From positions 930,001-994,000 of the forward strand of contig NZ_CP088930.1 of the NCBI RefSeq assembly GCF_027594825.1: a DNA stretch of 64,000 bases, written 5' to 3'. The notes under the pieces were generated by a model, which did no database searches, was not told where the DNA came from, and was given only the letters and a program-made list of their open reading frames with translations. Below are positions 42,804 through 52,581 of this stretch, piece after piece. Both the position numbers and the translations under genes were made by a program. Each line of letters starts with the position of its first letter. Position 1 is the first letter of the stretch. This stretch comes from Serratia liquefaciens. Lineage in GTDB: Bacteria; Pseudomonadota; Gammaproteobacteria; Enterobacterales; Enterobacteriaceae.

Positions 42804-44005
42804 ACCAGGCTTTTATCTGCGACGGTGTCCGCACGCCGATTGGCCGTTACGGCGGCGCCCTGGCCAACGTCCGCGCCGACGACCTGGCCGCACTGCCGCT
42901 GCGCGCCCTGCTGGCCCGCCACTCGCAGGTGGACTGGTCAAGGGTGGACGACGTGATCCTCGGCTGCGCCAATCAGGCCGGGGAAGACAACCGCAATCTG
43001 GCACGCATGGCAGCGCTGCTGTCGGGCCTGCCGGTTAACGTTTCCGGCACTACCCTCAACCGCCTGTGCGGCTCGGGGTTGGACGCGCTGGCGATGGCGG
43101 CCCGCAGCATCAAGGCCGGCGAAGCCGGTTTGGTATTGGCCGGCGGCGCAGAATCGATGACCCGGGCCCCGTTGGTGATGGGTAAGGCCGACAGCGCCTT
43201 CAGCCGTCAGACGCAGCTGTATGACACCACTCTCGGCTGGCGGTTTATCAATCCGCTGATGCAGGCGCAATACGGCACCGAATCCATGCCGGAAACCGCC
43301 GAAAACGTAGCGGAAAAATTCAACGTCAGCCGCGCCGATCAGGACGCCTTCGCACTGCGCAGTCAGCAACGGGCCGCACGAGCGCAAGCGCTGGGGATAT
43401 TCGCGCAGGAGATCGTGCCGGTCAGCCTCAGCGGCAAGAAAGGTGCGGTCACCCTGTTTGATCAGGACGAACATCCGCGTGCAGATACGCGGCTGGAACA
43501 GTTACAGGCGCTGAAAACCCCGTTCCGCCAACCCGGTACGGTGACCGCCGGCAACGCTTCCGGCCTGAACGACGGAGCCGCCGCGCTGATCGTCGCCTCG
43601 GAAGCAATGGCCGTTAGCCAGGGGTTAACTCCACGGGCGCGTATCGTCGCTACCGCAACCTGCGGCGTCGAACCCGGTTTAATGGGCATAGGTCCGCTGC
43701 CGGCCACCCGCAAAGTGCTGGAACTGACCGGCCTGAGCCTGGCGCAAATGGACGTCATCGAACTGAACGAGGCTTTTGCCGCCCAGGCGCTGGCGGTATT
43801 GCGCCAGCTTGGGTTGCCTGACGACGCCCCGCAGGTGAACCCCAACGGCGGCGCGATAGCCCTGGGCCACCCGCTGGGCATGAGCGGCGCGCGCCTGGCG
43901 TTAGCTGCCCTGTTTGAACTGGAACGGCGTTCCGGCCGCTACGCGCTTTGCACTATGTGCATCGGCGTCGGCCAGGGCATCGCCATGATTATTGAGCGAG
44001 TCTGA
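42800..44005 (+). CDS. paaJ: 3-oxoadipyl-CoA thiolase
   Basis: A 401-residue thiolase that cleaves 3-oxoadipyl-CoA (and the ring-opened 3-oxo-didehydrosuberyl-CoA) to succinyl-CoA and acetyl-CoA. The nucleophile is in [12 protein letters not shown], the histidine in [14 protein letters not shown] and the second cysteine in [10 protein letters not shown]. Its C-terminus is almost the same as the thiolase fragment at the start of the window. Overlaps paaI by four bases. Confidence 0.94.
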   Translation: MNQAFICDGVRTPIGRYGGALANVRADDLAALPLRALLARHSQVDWSRVDDVILGCANQAGEDNRNLARMAALLSGLPVNVSGTTLNRLCGSGLDALAMAARSIKAGEAGLVLAGGAESMTRAPLVMGKADSAFSRQTQLYDTTLGWRFINPLMQAQYGTESMPETAENVAEKFNVSRADQDAFALRSQQRAARAQALGIFAQEIVPVSLSGKKGAVTLFDQDEHPRADTRLEQLQALKTPFRQPGTVTAGNASGLNDGAAALIVASEAMAVSQGLTPRARIVATATCGVEPGLMGIGPLPATRKVLELTGLSLAQMDVIELNEAFAAQALAVLRQLGLPDDAPQVNPNGGAIALGHPLGMSGARLALAALFELERRSGRYALCTMCIGVGQGIAMIIERV

Positions 44006-44021
44006 CCCCCCGAGGCTAACC

Positions 44022-45329
44022 ATGACAATGAATCCACAGCCACTCGACGCCATTGAGTTCGCCTCGCGCGATGAGATTGAGGCGCTGCAGCTGGAGCGTC
44101 TTAAATGGACGCTGCACCACGCCTACAACAACGTGCCGATGTATCGGCGCAAGTTCGATCAGGCAGGCGTCCATCCCGACGATCTCAAACAGCTGAGCGA
44201 TCTGGCTCGCTTCCCCTATACCACCAAGCAGGATCTGCGCGACAACTACCCGTTCGACACCTTTGCCGTGCCGATGGAACAGGTGGTGCGTATTCATGCC
44301 TCGTCAGGGACCACCGGCCGGCCGACGGTGGTCGGCTACACCCAGCGGGATATCGATAATTGGGCCGATATCGTCGCACGCAGCCTGCGCGCCGCCGGCG
44401 CTACCGCCAAAGACAAGGTGCACGTGGCCTACGGCTATGGCCTGTTCACCGGCGGGCTGGGGGCTCACTACGGCGCGGAACGGCTCGGGGCGACGGTGAT
44501 CCCGATGTCCGGTGGGCAAACCGAAAGGCAGGCGCAGCTGATCCTGGATTTCAAACCCGATGTGATCATGGTGACGCCGTCCTACTGCCTGACGCTGATC
44601 GACGAGCTGGAACGTAAAATGGGCGGCGATGCCCGTGGCTGCTCGCTGCGTCTCGGCGTTTTTGGTGCCGAACCCTGGACCGAAGCGCTGCGGCATGAGA
44701 TTGAAAGCCGCATGGGCATCAAGGCGCTGGATATTTACGGCCTTTCCGAGGTGATGGGGCCGGGCGTGGCGATGGAATGCGCCGAAAGCGGCGGCGGCCC
44801 GACCATCTGGGAAGACCACTTCCTGCCGGAAATCATCTGCCCGGAAACCGGCGTGACCCTGCAGGACGGCCAGCACGGCGAACTGGTGTTCACCACGCTG
44901 ACCAAAGAGGCGCTGCCGGTGATCCGCTACCGTACCCGCGACCTCACCCGCCTGCTGCCGGGTGATGCACGCCAGATGCGTCGCATGGGGAAAATTACCG
45001 GCCGCTCCGACGACATGCTGATCATCCGCGGCGTCAACGTGTTCCCGTCGCAGGTGGAAGAGCAAATCATGCAGTTCGAACAGCTGTCGCCACACTATCA
45101 GCTGCAGGTCAGCCGCAGCGGGCACCTGGATACCCTGGCGGTGCGCGTTGAATTGAAAGAAGCGGCGCTCAGCCTCAGCCACCAGCAACGCTGCGAGATT
45201 TGCCACCAGTTACGCCACCACATCAAGTCGATTATCGGCGTCAGCACCGACGTCAGCATCGCCAACTGCGGCGACATCCCGCGTTCAGAGGGCAAGGCCC
45301 AGCGCGTGGTCGATCTGCGGCCTCGTTGA
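44022..45329 (+). CDS. paaK: Phenylacetate-CoA ligase
   Basis: A 435-residue adenylate-forming ligase that activates phenylacetate with ATP and CoA, the entry step. The core motif SSGTTGRPTVVGYT lies near residue 94, and GRSDDMLIIRGVNVFPSQVEE near residue 328 holds the C-terminal lysine-region hinge. ATG at 44022 follows cgaggc; a longer frame starts in the paaJ end and is not needed. Last structural gene before paaX. Confidence 0.95.
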   Translation: MTMNPQPLDAIEFASRDEIEALQLERLKWTLHHAYNNVPMYRRKFDQAGVHPDDLKQLSDLARFPYTTKQDLRDNYPFDTFAVPMEQVVRIHASSGTTGRPTVVGYTQRDIDNWADIVARSLRAAGATAKDKVHVAYGYGLFTGGLGAHYGAERLGATVIPMSGGQTERQAQLILDFKPDVIMVTPSYCLTLIDELERKMGGDARGCSLRLGVFGAEPWTEALRHEIESRMGIKALDIYGLSEVMGPGVAMECAESGGGPTIWEDHFLPEIICPETGVTLQDGQHGELVFTTLTKEALPVIRYRTRDLTRLLPGDARQMRRMGKITGRSDDMLIIRGVNVFPSQVEEQIMQFEQLSPHYQLQVSRSGHLDTLAVRVELKEAALSLSHQQRCEICHQLRHHIKSIIGVSTDVSIANCGDIPRSEGKAQRVVDLRPR

Positions 45330-45336
45330 TTGCCCC

Positions 45337-45354
45337 GGCGTCACGGATGACGCC
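45337..45354. repeat. Small hairpin after paaK
   Basis: ggcgtca and tgacgcc pair over 7 bp around cgga, between paaK and paaX. No T-tract. May lower read-through into paaX. Confidence 0.35.
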
Positions 45355-45407
45355 CGGATGAATTGTGGTAATGTTATGCTTCACCGTCGGCTAACCCATG
45401 GAAAAAT

Positions 45408-46346
45408 ATGGAACATAAACTGGATGAGTTTATCCGCCATGCTATAGAGGCTCAGCCGATCAGCGGCACCTCGCTGATTATCTCCCTCTACGGCGATGCG
45501 CTGAGCCACCGGGGCGGCGAAGTCTGGCTTGGCAGCCTGAGCGCGCTGCTGGAGGCCCTGGGTTTTGGTGACCGCTTCGTACGCACCTCGGTATTTCGCC
45601 TGCAGAAAGAGGGCTGGCTGGAGGTTGAAAAAATCGGCCGTCGCAGCTTCTATCGGGTGACCGATCAGGGTATGCGCCAGTTCCGCCATGCCGAGTCGAA
45701 AATCTATCTCAGCGAGCCGCCCGCCTGGGACGGGAAATGGGACTTGCTGCTGCTGGAAAGTGCGGAAAAGGAAGAGCGGGCCCGGTTGAAAAAAGAGCTG
45801 GGCTGGCTGGGCTTCGGTCAAATAGCCAGCAATCTGATGGCGGCGCCCACTCATGCGCAAACTGACGTCACCGCCCTGCTCGGCGAACTTAACGCCAGCG
45901 AACAGGTGATCTACTTCCGCGCCGACTATCCCTATAACCGCTCGGAGAAAACCCTGCAACAGCTGGTGGCCAACTGTTGGGCGCTGGCTGACGTCGCTGC
46001 CGATTATCATGAATTTATCGTCTCTTTTCGCCCCCTTATGGCGCTGCTGCGCGAAGCCGATGAAGCGCTGCTGACACCCCAGCGCTGTTTCCAGATTAAG
46101 CTATTATTGATCCACTTCTTCCGGCGCGTGGTGCTCAAAGACCCTCTGCTGCCGGACGCCCTGCTGCCGGCCCAGTGGGAAGGACAGATTGCCCGTAACC
46201 TGTGCATCAATATTTATCAGCGGGTAGACCGCGCAGCGACCGAGTATGTCAGCGCCATGGCGGAGACCACCATCGGCGCTCTGCCTGCCCCGGCGGCCGG
46301 CTATTATCGGCGCTTCGGCGGCCTGCCGCGCGATAACTCATTTTAA
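45408..46346 (+). CDS. paaX: Phenylacetyl-CoA-responsive repressor
   Basis: A 312-residue GntR-like repressor of the paa genes, released by phenylacetyl-CoA. The N-terminal winged helix (about 10-85, SLYGDALSHRGGEVWLGSL then FGDRFVRTSVFRLQKEGWL) is the PaaX pattern, with a long C-terminal effector domain ending RFGGLPRDNSF. The ATG at 45408 is preceded by a shorter out-of-frame ATG. It is followed by paaY, 12 bp later. Confidence 0.94.
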   Translation: MEHKLDEFIRHAIEAQPISGTSLIISLYGDALSHRGGEVWLGSLSALLEALGFGDRFVRTSVFRLQKEGWLEVEKIGRRSFYRVTDQGMRQFRHAESKIYLSEPPAWDGKWDLLLLESAEKEERARLKKELGWLGFGQIASNLMAAPTHAQTDVTALLGELNASEQVIYFRADYPYNRSEKTLQQLVANCWALADVAADYHEFIVSFRPLMALLREADEALLTPQRCFQIKLLLIHFFRRVVLKDPLLPDALLPAQWEGQIARNLCINIYQRVDRAATEYVSAMAETTIGALPAPAAGYYRRFGGLPRDNSF

Positions 46347-46358
46347 GGAGCCTAAGCT

Positions 46359-46955
46359 ATGCCCGTGTATCAGATTGACGGCCTGACGCCAGTGATCGAT
46401 CCCAGCAGTTACGTACACCCTACCGCCGTACTGATTGGCGATGTGATCGTCGGCAAACGGGTTTATATCGGCCCCAACGCCAGCCTGCGCGGCGACTTTG
46501 GCCGGCTGGTGATTGGCGATGGCGCCAATATTCAGGACAACTGCGTGATGCACGGTTTTCCGCAGCAGGACACCGTGGTGGAGCAGGACGGGCACATCGG
46601 CCACGGCGCCATCTTGCACGGTTGCCGTATCCGTCGTAATGCCATGGTCGGCATGAACGCGGTGATCATGGACGGTGCAGAGATCGGCGAAAACACCATT
46701 GTCGGTGCCATGGCCTTCGTCAAGGCCGCCGCGGTGATCGAGGCCAATAAGCTGGTGATCGGCAGCCCGGCGCGGGTATTACGTGACCTGACCGAACAGG
46801 AGTTGGCGTGGAAAGTCGCCGGTACGCGCGAATACCACGATCTGGTTCAGCGCTGTAAATCCTCGCTGCAGGAAGTTGCGCCACTGACCGCCATTGAATC
46901 GGGCCGCCAACGCCTGAGCTTTGGCGATCACCTGATACCGAAAAGCCAGCTTTAA
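46359..46955 (+). CDS. paaY: Gamma-carbonic-anhydrase-type thioesterase of phenylacetate pathway
   Basis: A 198-residue left-handed beta-helix protein with hexapeptide-like turns ([37 protein letters not shown]). It ends in a helical tail [11 protein letters not shown]. In E. coli PaaY forms a trimer and hydrolyses ring-hydroxylated CoA esters to prevent dead ends. Follows paaX with aaggagc as ribosome site. Confidence 0.93.
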   Translation: MPVYQIDGLTPVIDPSSYVHPTAVLIGDVIVGKRVYIGPNASLRGDFGRLVIGDGANIQDNCVMHGFPQQDTVVEQDGHIGHGAILHGCRIRRNAMVGMNAVIMDGAEIGENTIVGAMAFVKAAAVIEANKLVIGSPARVLRDLTEQELAWKVAGTREYHDLVQRCKSSLQEVAPLTAIESGRQRLSFGDHLIPKSQL

Positions 46956-46981
46956 TCCTGTCGAAGACCGCTATTCAGGTC

Positions 46982-47026
46982 AAAAGTGGTTTACAGTAAA
47001 TACCCTGTTAACCCACTTTTATCTGG
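46982..47026. promoter_or_regulatory. Candidate MocR operator at its own promoter
   Basis: aaaagtgg (46982-46989) and ccactttt (47013-47020) are perfect 8-bp inverted arms 23 bases apart. The left arm continues as aaagtggtttac, an exact 12-bp copy of which lies upstream of the EamA gene at 49493. The right arm continues ccacttttatctgg and ends 10 bases before the start codon. Binding by the MocR-type protein is inferred. Confidence 0.55.
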
Positions 47027-47036
47027 ACCGGAATAG

Positions 47037-48518
47037 ATGCCCAGAACGGCCAAAACGGTTGAAGTCCCCGCTATCGGCGAGCTTGATCGCCATGCGGGGC
47101 AGCTTAGCCTGCAACTCGCCCAGGCGCTGCGCGCCGCCATAGGCAGAGGCGAACTCAAACCGGGCGATCTGCTGCCCTCAACCCGCGTATTGGCGGGCGC
47201 ATTACAGCTGGCCAGAGGAACGGTGCTGGCCGCCTTCGAGCAACTGACGGCGGAAGGGTTTCTGGAGGCGCAGCCCGGCTCGGGGACCCGCGTGGCGTTG
47301 TCGCTCACCCGCCCGGCCCCCGCACCGGTCAAACCCCCGTACGCCTGCGACATGCCGCTTTCCGATCAGGCTCAGGCCCTGGAGCACTTCGCCGCCCAGT
47401 TGCGCCCTCTGCCACCGGTCCCCTTCACCGTCTCAGTGCCGATCAACGATACCGCCCCCGACGACGTTTGGCGCAGGCTCGGCAACCGTATCCGCGCCAG
47501 AGGCCCTGGTGCCCCCGCCGGCTATGGCGAGCCGCAGGGCGCATTGCCGCTGCGTGAGGCGATATGCGAATACGTTCGCAAGTCCCGTTCGGTGCACTGC
47601 ACGCCGGAACAGGTGATCATCACCTCCGGCACGCAACAGGGGCTCTATCTCGCCACGCAGATCCTGCTGGATGCCGGGGAGACCGCCTGGGTTGAAGATC
47701 CCGCGTATCACGGCATTACCGCTATCTTCAACACGGTTTTCAGAGACCGGAAAATGGCCAGAGTGCCGGTGGACAAAGAAGGAATCGCAGTGGCGGCAGG
47801 CAGGAAAATAGCGCCGCAGGCCAGGGCCGCCTTTGTCACTCCCTCTCATCAGTACCCACTGTGTATGCCCATGAGCATGTCGCGCCGGCTTGAGCTGCTG
47901 GCATGGGCCAAAGCGCAGCAGGCCTGGATCGTCGAAGACGATTACGACAGTGAAATGCGCTCTTCCGGCCACCCGTTTCCTTCGTTGCAGGGGCTGGATC
48001 CGGCCAGGGTCATCTACCTGGGAACCTTCAGCAAGGTGCTGTTCCCTTCGCTGCGTCTGGGGTACGCCATCGTCCCTCAGCCCTTGGTGAATGCCTTCTG
48101 CGGTGCGCGGGTACTGATGGATCGCCATCCCCCCAGTGCCGATCAATACGTACTGGCCAGTTTTATGGCGCAGGGACATCTGGATCGCCACATCCGCAAA
48201 ATGCGCGGCGTGTATGCGGAAAAAAGGCGGGTGCTGACCGACGCCATCAACGCGCAGGTTTCTGCCGAGCTGGCCACCCTGCACCCCAGCGATCAGGGCA
48301 TGCATATGCTGCTGTGGTTAAAAGCGGATTTGGACGATCGGCAGGTTGCCCGTAAAGCCGCCGAGGCCGGGGTAGCCGTCGGCGCACTTTCACCGATGTA
48401 TAGCCCCGGCAGCGGGAAAAACGGATTGATACTCGGGCTGGGGGGCTACACGGAACAGCAGATCCACCTGGCGGCCCAAAAGCTGAATCGGGTGCTGGCT
48501 GCCTTGGCTACGGGGTAA
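47037..48518 (+). CDS. MocR-type (GntR-HTH plus aminotransferase) transcriptional regulator
   Basis: A 493-residue regulator. An N-terminal GntR winged helix (about 23-88; LRAAIGRGELKPGDLLPSTRVLAGAL) is joined through a linker to an aminotransferase-like fold type I domain. The PLP lysine is in TFSKVLFPSLRLG near residue 335, and EDDYDSEMRSS and GYGEPQGALPLREAICEY are present. The effector, often PLP-linked or an amino acid, is unknown. A shared upstream motif suggests it controls the convergent EamA gene. Confidence 0.88.
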   Translation: MPRTAKTVEVPAIGELDRHAGQLSLQLAQALRAAIGRGELKPGDLLPSTRVLAGALQLARGTVLAAFEQLTAEGFLEAQPGSGTRVALSLTRPAPAPVKPPYACDMPLSDQAQALEHFAAQLRPLPPVPFTVSVPINDTAPDDVWRRLGNRIRARGPGAPAGYGEPQGALPLREAICEYVRKSRSVHCTPEQVIITSGTQQGLYLATQILLDAGETAWVEDPAYHGITAIFNTVFRDRKMARVPVDKEGIAVAAGRKIAPQARAAFVTPSHQYPLCMPMSMSRRLELLAWAKAQQAWIVEDDYDSEMRSSGHPFPSLQGLDPARVIYLGTFSKVLFPSLRLGYAIVPQPLVNAFCGARVLMDRHPPSADQYVLASFMAQGHLDRHIRKMRGVYAEKRRVLTDAINAQVSAELATLHPSDQGMHMLLWLKADLDDRQVARKAAEAGVAVGALSPMYSPGSGKNGLILGLGGYTEQQIHLAAQKLNRVLAALATG

Positions 48519-48532
48519 GGCTGGCCTTACTG

Positions 48533-49450
48533 TTACCGCGAAAAACGCTTCGCGCCGTACACGCAAACCAATACGCCGACCATTACCGCAATCATTGAAG
48601 GTTGAATGCTTTCATGCAGCACCAGTCCGGCCAGCGCCAGACCAAAAAACGGCTGCAGCAATTGCAGCTGTCCCACGGCGGCAATGCCCCCTTGCGCCAA
48701 ACCGCGATACCAAAAGATAAAGCCAATCCACATGCTGAACAGCGAAATATAGCCCAGAGAAAACCAGGCGCCGACGCTAACCTGTGGCCAGGCGGGCGGG
48801 GCCGTCACCGCCGCCGCCGCTGCCGTCAACGGCAAAGCGACCACCAGCGCCCAGGAGATTACCTGCCAGCCGCCAAGCTTGCGGGTCAGCACGGCGCCTT
48901 CCGCATAGCCCAGACCACAAAGCAGCACCGCGGCCACCATCAGCAGATCGCCAAGCCAGGAGCCAGTCGCCCCCTGGCTTAACGCAAAAGCACCAACCAG
49001 CAGGCTCCCCAACACCGAAAACAGCCAGAAAGCGGCTTTGGGCCGCTCCCCGCCCCGCAGTACACCGAAGCAGGCGGTTGCCAACGGCAACAGCCCGATA
49101 TATACCAGCGCATGCGCCGAGGTGGTGTGCTGCAAGGCTAGCGCCGTTAGCAAAGGAAAACCGATCACCACCCCGAGCGCGGTCAGTACCAAGGGTGCCA
49201 GGTCGCGGCGCTGCGGCCAACGCTGGCGCATCAGCGTCAATGCGCTCAGAGCCAGCAAGGCCGCTAGCACCGCGCGCATCGCGGTGAGGAACATGGGATC
49301 AAACTCTTGCACCGCCACGCGGGTGGCAGGCAAAGAACCGCTGAAAATCAACATGCCCAGAAAGCCGTTGATCCATCCCTGCGCCGAATGCCTGGCCACC
49401 GGCATACCGCTACTGCCAATAATGCGCCGTTTTTCTGTCTTACTGCTCAT
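48533..49450 (-). CDS. EamA/DMT-family transporter
   Basis: A 305-residue inner-membrane protein with ten helices in two EamA repeats, starting MSSKTEKRRIIGSSG then PATRVAVQEFDPMFLTAMRAV. EamA proteins are mainly amino-acid or metabolite exporters. The ATG at 49450 has a run of nine G upstream acting as ribosome site; a longer frame to 49516 would cover the operator. Its upstream motif is shared with the MocR gene, and the two genes converge, 14 bp apart. Confidence 0.85.
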   Translation of the reverse strand: MSSKTEKRRIIGSSGMPVARHSAQGWINGFLGMLIFSGSLPATRVAVQEFDPMFLTAMRAVLAALLALSALTLMRQRWPQRRDLAPLVLTALGVVIGFPLLTALALQHTTSAHALVYIGLLPLATACFGVLRGGERPKAAFWLFSVLGSLLVGAFALSQGATGSWLGDLLMVAAVLLCGLGYAEGAVLTRKLGGWQVISWALVVALPLTAAAAAVTAPPAWPQVSVGAWFSLGYISLFSMWIGFIFWYRGLAQGGIAAVGQLQLLQPFFGLALAGLVLHESIQPSMIAVMVGVLVCVYGAKRFSR

Positions 49451-49485
49451 TGCACCCCCCCCCTGTCCCCAAGAGAGGCTTATTC

Positions 49486-49504
49486 TCCGGATAAAGTGGT
49501 TTAC
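49486..49504 (-). promoter_or_regulatory. MocR-type operator motif upstream of the EamA gene
   Basis: aaagtggtttac at 49493-49504 exactly repeats 46983-46994 upstream of the MocR gene. With flanking tccggat it also mirrors the second half-site ccacttttatctgga, with one base fewer. It lies 36-54 bp upstream of the EamA ATG. Confidence 0.55.
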
Positions 49505-49520
49505 CGCCAGAGCCACATAT

Positions 49521-50942
49521 TCACATTTTCAGTGAACCGGTTTGCTCCACCCCCGGTGTTTCCATTACCGCGGGTACGGGCTGATGACGGCTGTAGAAGA
49601 AGTAGATAGCCACCAACAGCAGGGTAAACGGAATGCCAAACCACAGCGTCATCCTGAAAAATTCGGTGAACGCCGTCGAGACCAACAACGCGGCCATCAA
49701 ACCGGCACCGGCCAGCGTGGTGTACGGAAAGCCCCACATGCGAAATTTCAGGTGGGTTTGCCGGTGCTGACGGCGGAAAAACAGGTGCGTGACAAAAATC
49801 ATCAGCCAGGTAAAGCAGGCACCGTACACCGAAATAGACATCATGGCGGCAAAGGATTTTTGCGGGTAGACCAGACTCAACACGATCGACACCACGATGC
49901 CGATGCAGGACATCGCCAGCGCGCTTACCGGGATGCCGCGTTTACTGACCCGGCCCAGCGCAGCCGGAGCTTGCCCGGCGCGTGACAGCGAGAACATCAT
50001 GCGGGTGGTGATATACAGTTGGCTGTTCATCGCCGACAGCGCGGCCACCAGAACGATAAAGTTGAAGATACCGGCGGCGGCAGGCAGGTGGATGACATTC
50101 ATCGCCACCAGGAACGGACTTTCGCCGGTACCGGACTGCCGCCAGGGAACGATCGCCAACATCAGCGCAATCGACAGCATGTAGAAAATGAACAGTCGCA
50201 AAATGGTGCCTTTGAACGCGGTTTTTACCGCAATCACCGGGTTCTTGGCCTCACCGGCGGCGACGGCGATCATCTCAATGCTCAGGTAGCTGAAAATCGA
50301 CACGATCACCGCAAACCACATGCCTTTCACGCCAAACGGGAAGAAGCCGCCGTTGGCGGTAAAGTTTTGCAGACCAAAGGCCGGGTTGGCAGAAAACATC
50401 AGAATACCGATGCCGATGGCGATAAAGGCCGCGATGGCCACCACCTTGATGGTCGACAGCGCATATTCCACCTGGCCGAACGATTTGACGCCAATCACGT
50501 TAATCAGGATCACCGCCGCAGAGAACAACAGCACCCAGGGCCAGATTGGCGTGGTCGGAAACCAGAACTGCATATACATGCCGATGGCGGTCACCTCGGT
50601 CCCTACCGCCAATACCACGCAGGACCAGTAAGAATAACGCACCAGAAAACCAAACAGCGGGCTGATGTAAAATTCGGCATAGTCGCCAAACGAGCCCGGC
50701 GTCGGGTGTTCGGAAGTCATTTCTGCCAGGCATCCCATCAGCAGCAGCGCCACGACGCCGCCGATAAAATAGCTCAACAGTACGCTGGGCCCGGCCATCT
50801 GAATGGCGTAGGCGCTGCCGAGAAACAGCCCGGTACCGATAGCGCCGCCGATCGCCAGCATCGACATCTGCCCGGCGGTGAGCTGTTTCTGCAACCCGCC
50901 TTGCCGCCGGGCGATTTCGTCAAAACCTTTTATCTGTTTCAT
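49521..50942 (-). CDS. Amino-acid permease, APC superfamily
   Basis: A 473-residue inner-membrane transporter of the AAT family, with 12 helices. It begins MKQIKGFDEIARRQGGLQKQL, and GGAIGTGLFLGSAYAIQMAGPSVLLSYFIGG and EMTSEHPTPGSFGDYAEFY are the family hallmarks. It follows a hydrolase, RidA and aminotransferase on the same strand, so it probably imports the amino acid those enzymes use. 17 bp after the aminotransferase. Confidence 0.9.
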   Translation of the reverse strand: MKQIKGFDEIARRQGGLQKQLTAGQMSMLAIGGAIGTGLFLGSAYAIQMAGPSVLLSYFIGGVVALLLMGCLAEMTSEHPTPGSFGDYAEFYISPLFGFLVRYSYWSCVVLAVGTEVTAIGMYMQFWFPTTPIWPWVLLFSAAVILINVIGVKSFGQVEYALSTIKVVAIAAFIAIGIGILMFSANPAFGLQNFTANGGFFPFGVKGMWFAVIVSIFSYLSIEMIAVAAGEAKNPVIAVKTAFKGTILRLFIFYMLSIALMLAIVPWRQSGTGESPFLVAMNVIHLPAAAGIFNFIVLVAALSAMNSQLYITTRMMFSLSRAGQAPAALGRVSKRGIPVSALAMSCIGIVVSIVLSLVYPQKSFAAMMSISVYGACFTWLMIFVTHLFFRRQHRQTHLKFRMWGFPYTTLAGAGLMAALLVSTAFTEFFRMTLWFGIPFTLLLVAIYFFYSRHQPVPAVMETPGVEQTGSLKM

Positions 50943-50959
50943 AGCAGGCTCCTACCTTT

Positions 50960-52147
50960 TCATGCAGTGCGGGTGACGTCCAGAATGGCGGCGGTAACGT
51001 AGTCGATATTGTTTTGGTTCAGGCCCGGCAGGCACATGCGGCCGGGCGCCACCAGATAGATGGCGTAATGCTGCCGCAGTCGTTCCAACTGCTGTGGGTT
51101 CAGGCCGGTATAGCTGAACATCCCTTTTTGGTCACGAATGCGACGGTAGTCCAGTTGCGATCCCCCGTGCTCCAATCCGGCGGACAGAATTTGGCGCATC
51201 TGTTGAATGCGTTGACGCATCTCCGCCAGTTCGCTCTCCCACAGCCGACGCAAGCCTGAGTCCGCCAACAGGGTTTCCACAATCTGGCTGCCGTGGATCG
51301 GTGGGCAAGAGTAACTGCGGCGGATCAGGGTTTTTAATGCGCCTTTGACGTTCTGCGCACTGTCCGGGCTGGCGCAACGAACCGAAAGCCCACCCAGCCG
51401 TTGACCATAGAGGGCGACATTTTTCGAAAATGAGTTGGCGACCGTAAATTCCAGATCCGTTTTCAGCGCCTCACGCAGGGCAAAGCAGTCTTCATCCAGC
51501 CCCTCGCCAAACCCCTGATAGGCGATATCAAAGAACGGCAGCAGACGGCGACGCTGCAGCACTTCGAGGGTGGCACGCCACTGCGCCTGGCTGAGATCGG
51601 TACCGGTCGGGTTATGGCAGCAGGGGTGCAACAGCACCACGCTGCCTTCCGGCAGGCTGTCCAGCGTATCCAGCATCGCGTCAAAGCGCAGCCCGCCGTT
51701 GGCCTCATCGAAGTACGGATAGGTGTGTACCTTCAGCCCGGCCCCCTCAAAGATGGCCCAATGATTGGCCCAGGTGGGATCAGAGACCCAGATGTCACGG
51801 CGCGACAGAAAGTGATGAATAAAATCCGCCGCCAGCTTCAGCGCACCGGAGCCGCCGACGGTTTGTACCGTAGCTATCGACGCCGTTGCCGCTTCGCCAA
51901 ACAACAGTGCCTGCACCTGTTGGGCAAACAGCGCTGAACCTTCGATCGGCGGATAGCCGTGCGGGCTGCGCCGCTCAAGCAGGCGCTGCTCCGCCTCCTC
52001 CACCGCCTGCATCAGCGGGATCCTGCCCTGCCGATCGTAATAAAGCCCAATGCCCAGGTTCACTTTCTGGTTATTTCCATCCTGTAAATAAGCTTCCATC
52101 AACGACATAATAGGATCGGCCGGCGAACGGCCAATGTGATTAAACAT
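50960..52147 (-). CDS. Aromatic/aspartate aminotransferase, class I
   Basis: A 395-residue PLP enzyme of the AspC/TyrB group. It starts MFNHIGRSPADPIMSLMEAY and carries HPCCHNPTGTDLSQAQW (cofactor ring contacts) and the PLP lysine in NSFSKNVALYGQRLGG near residue 246. The C-terminal domain has GMFSYTGLNPQQLERLRQHY. ATG at 52147 follows aaaggaatc; an upstream ATG six codons away is less well placed. TyrB-type enzymes also act on kynurenine. Second-to-last gene of the operon. Confidence 0.9.
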   Translation of the reverse strand: MFNHIGRSPADPIMSLMEAYLQDGNNQKVNLGIGLYYDRQGRIPLMQAVEEAEQRLLERRSPHGYPPIEGSALFAQQVQALLFGEAATASIATVQTVGGSGALKLAADFIHHFLSRRDIWVSDPTWANHWAIFEGAGLKVHTYPYFDEANGGLRFDAMLDTLDSLPEGSVVLLHPCCHNPTGTDLSQAQWRATLEVLQRRRLLPFFDIAYQGFGEGLDEDCFALREALKTDLEFTVANSFSKNVALYGQRLGGLSVRCASPDSAQNVKGALKTLIRRSYSCPPIHGSQIVETLLADSGLRRLWESELAEMRQRIQQMRQILSAGLEHGGSQLDYRRIRDQKGMFSYTGLNPQQLERLRQHYAIYLVAPGRMCLPGLNQNNIDYVTAAILDVTRTA

Positions 52148-52206
52148 AGCGATTCCTTTATTCATTATTGAATGAATCAGCAGGTGGGGATTAAGTCATA
52201 GATTAA

Positions 52207-52578
52207 TCAGACGGTGGCGCTAACGGTTATTTCTATTTTCATGCCAGGCACCACCAGTTTATCGACTATCACCGTTGAACGATTGGGATAAGGGAAGTTA
52301 AAGTATTTTTTGTAAATTTCATCGAGTAATTTAACGTCATTGACATCGGTCAAATAAATAATGACCTGTAATACATTATCGCTGTGGCTATTTGCCGCTT
52401 TCAGGGTTTGAGCCAAATTATCGAATGTCAGGGCGATCTGCTTTTCCGGTGCGCCGGTTTCAATACTGCCGTCGGCTTTGACCGGGCCATGGGCGGTGAA
52501 CAACATGCCGCCGCCTTGCGTGGCCCAGGAGAAAGGTTGACCGATTTCCGGCAGGCCGGTGTCGATGATGGTGCGCAT
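52207..52578 (-). CDS. RidA-family enamine/imine deaminase
   Basis: A 123-residue RidA-type protein that removes reactive enamine or imine intermediates of PLP enzymes. The family arginine and glutamate lie near the C-terminus in NRSTVIVDKLVVPGMKIEIT; start MRTIIDTGLPEIGQPFSWA. The usual RidA motif is slightly diverged, as in the YjgF-like subgroup. It is flanked by the hydrolase and aminotransferase genes, fitting an aminotransferase-associated role. Confidence 0.85.
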   Translation of the reverse strand: MRTIIDTGLPEIGQPFSWATQGGGMLFTAHGPVKADGSIETGAPEKQIALTFDNLAQTLKAANSHSDNVLQVIIYLTDVNDVKLLDEIYKKYFNFPYPNRSTVIVDKLVVPGMKIEITVSATV

Positions 52579-52581
52579 GGT

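Noticed and set aside
50019..51002. A 327-codon plus-strand frame antisense to the amino-acid permease
   Set aside because: The complementary strand encodes a 12-helix APC transporter; the plus-strand product is hydrophilic His/Arg/Gln-rich with no match.
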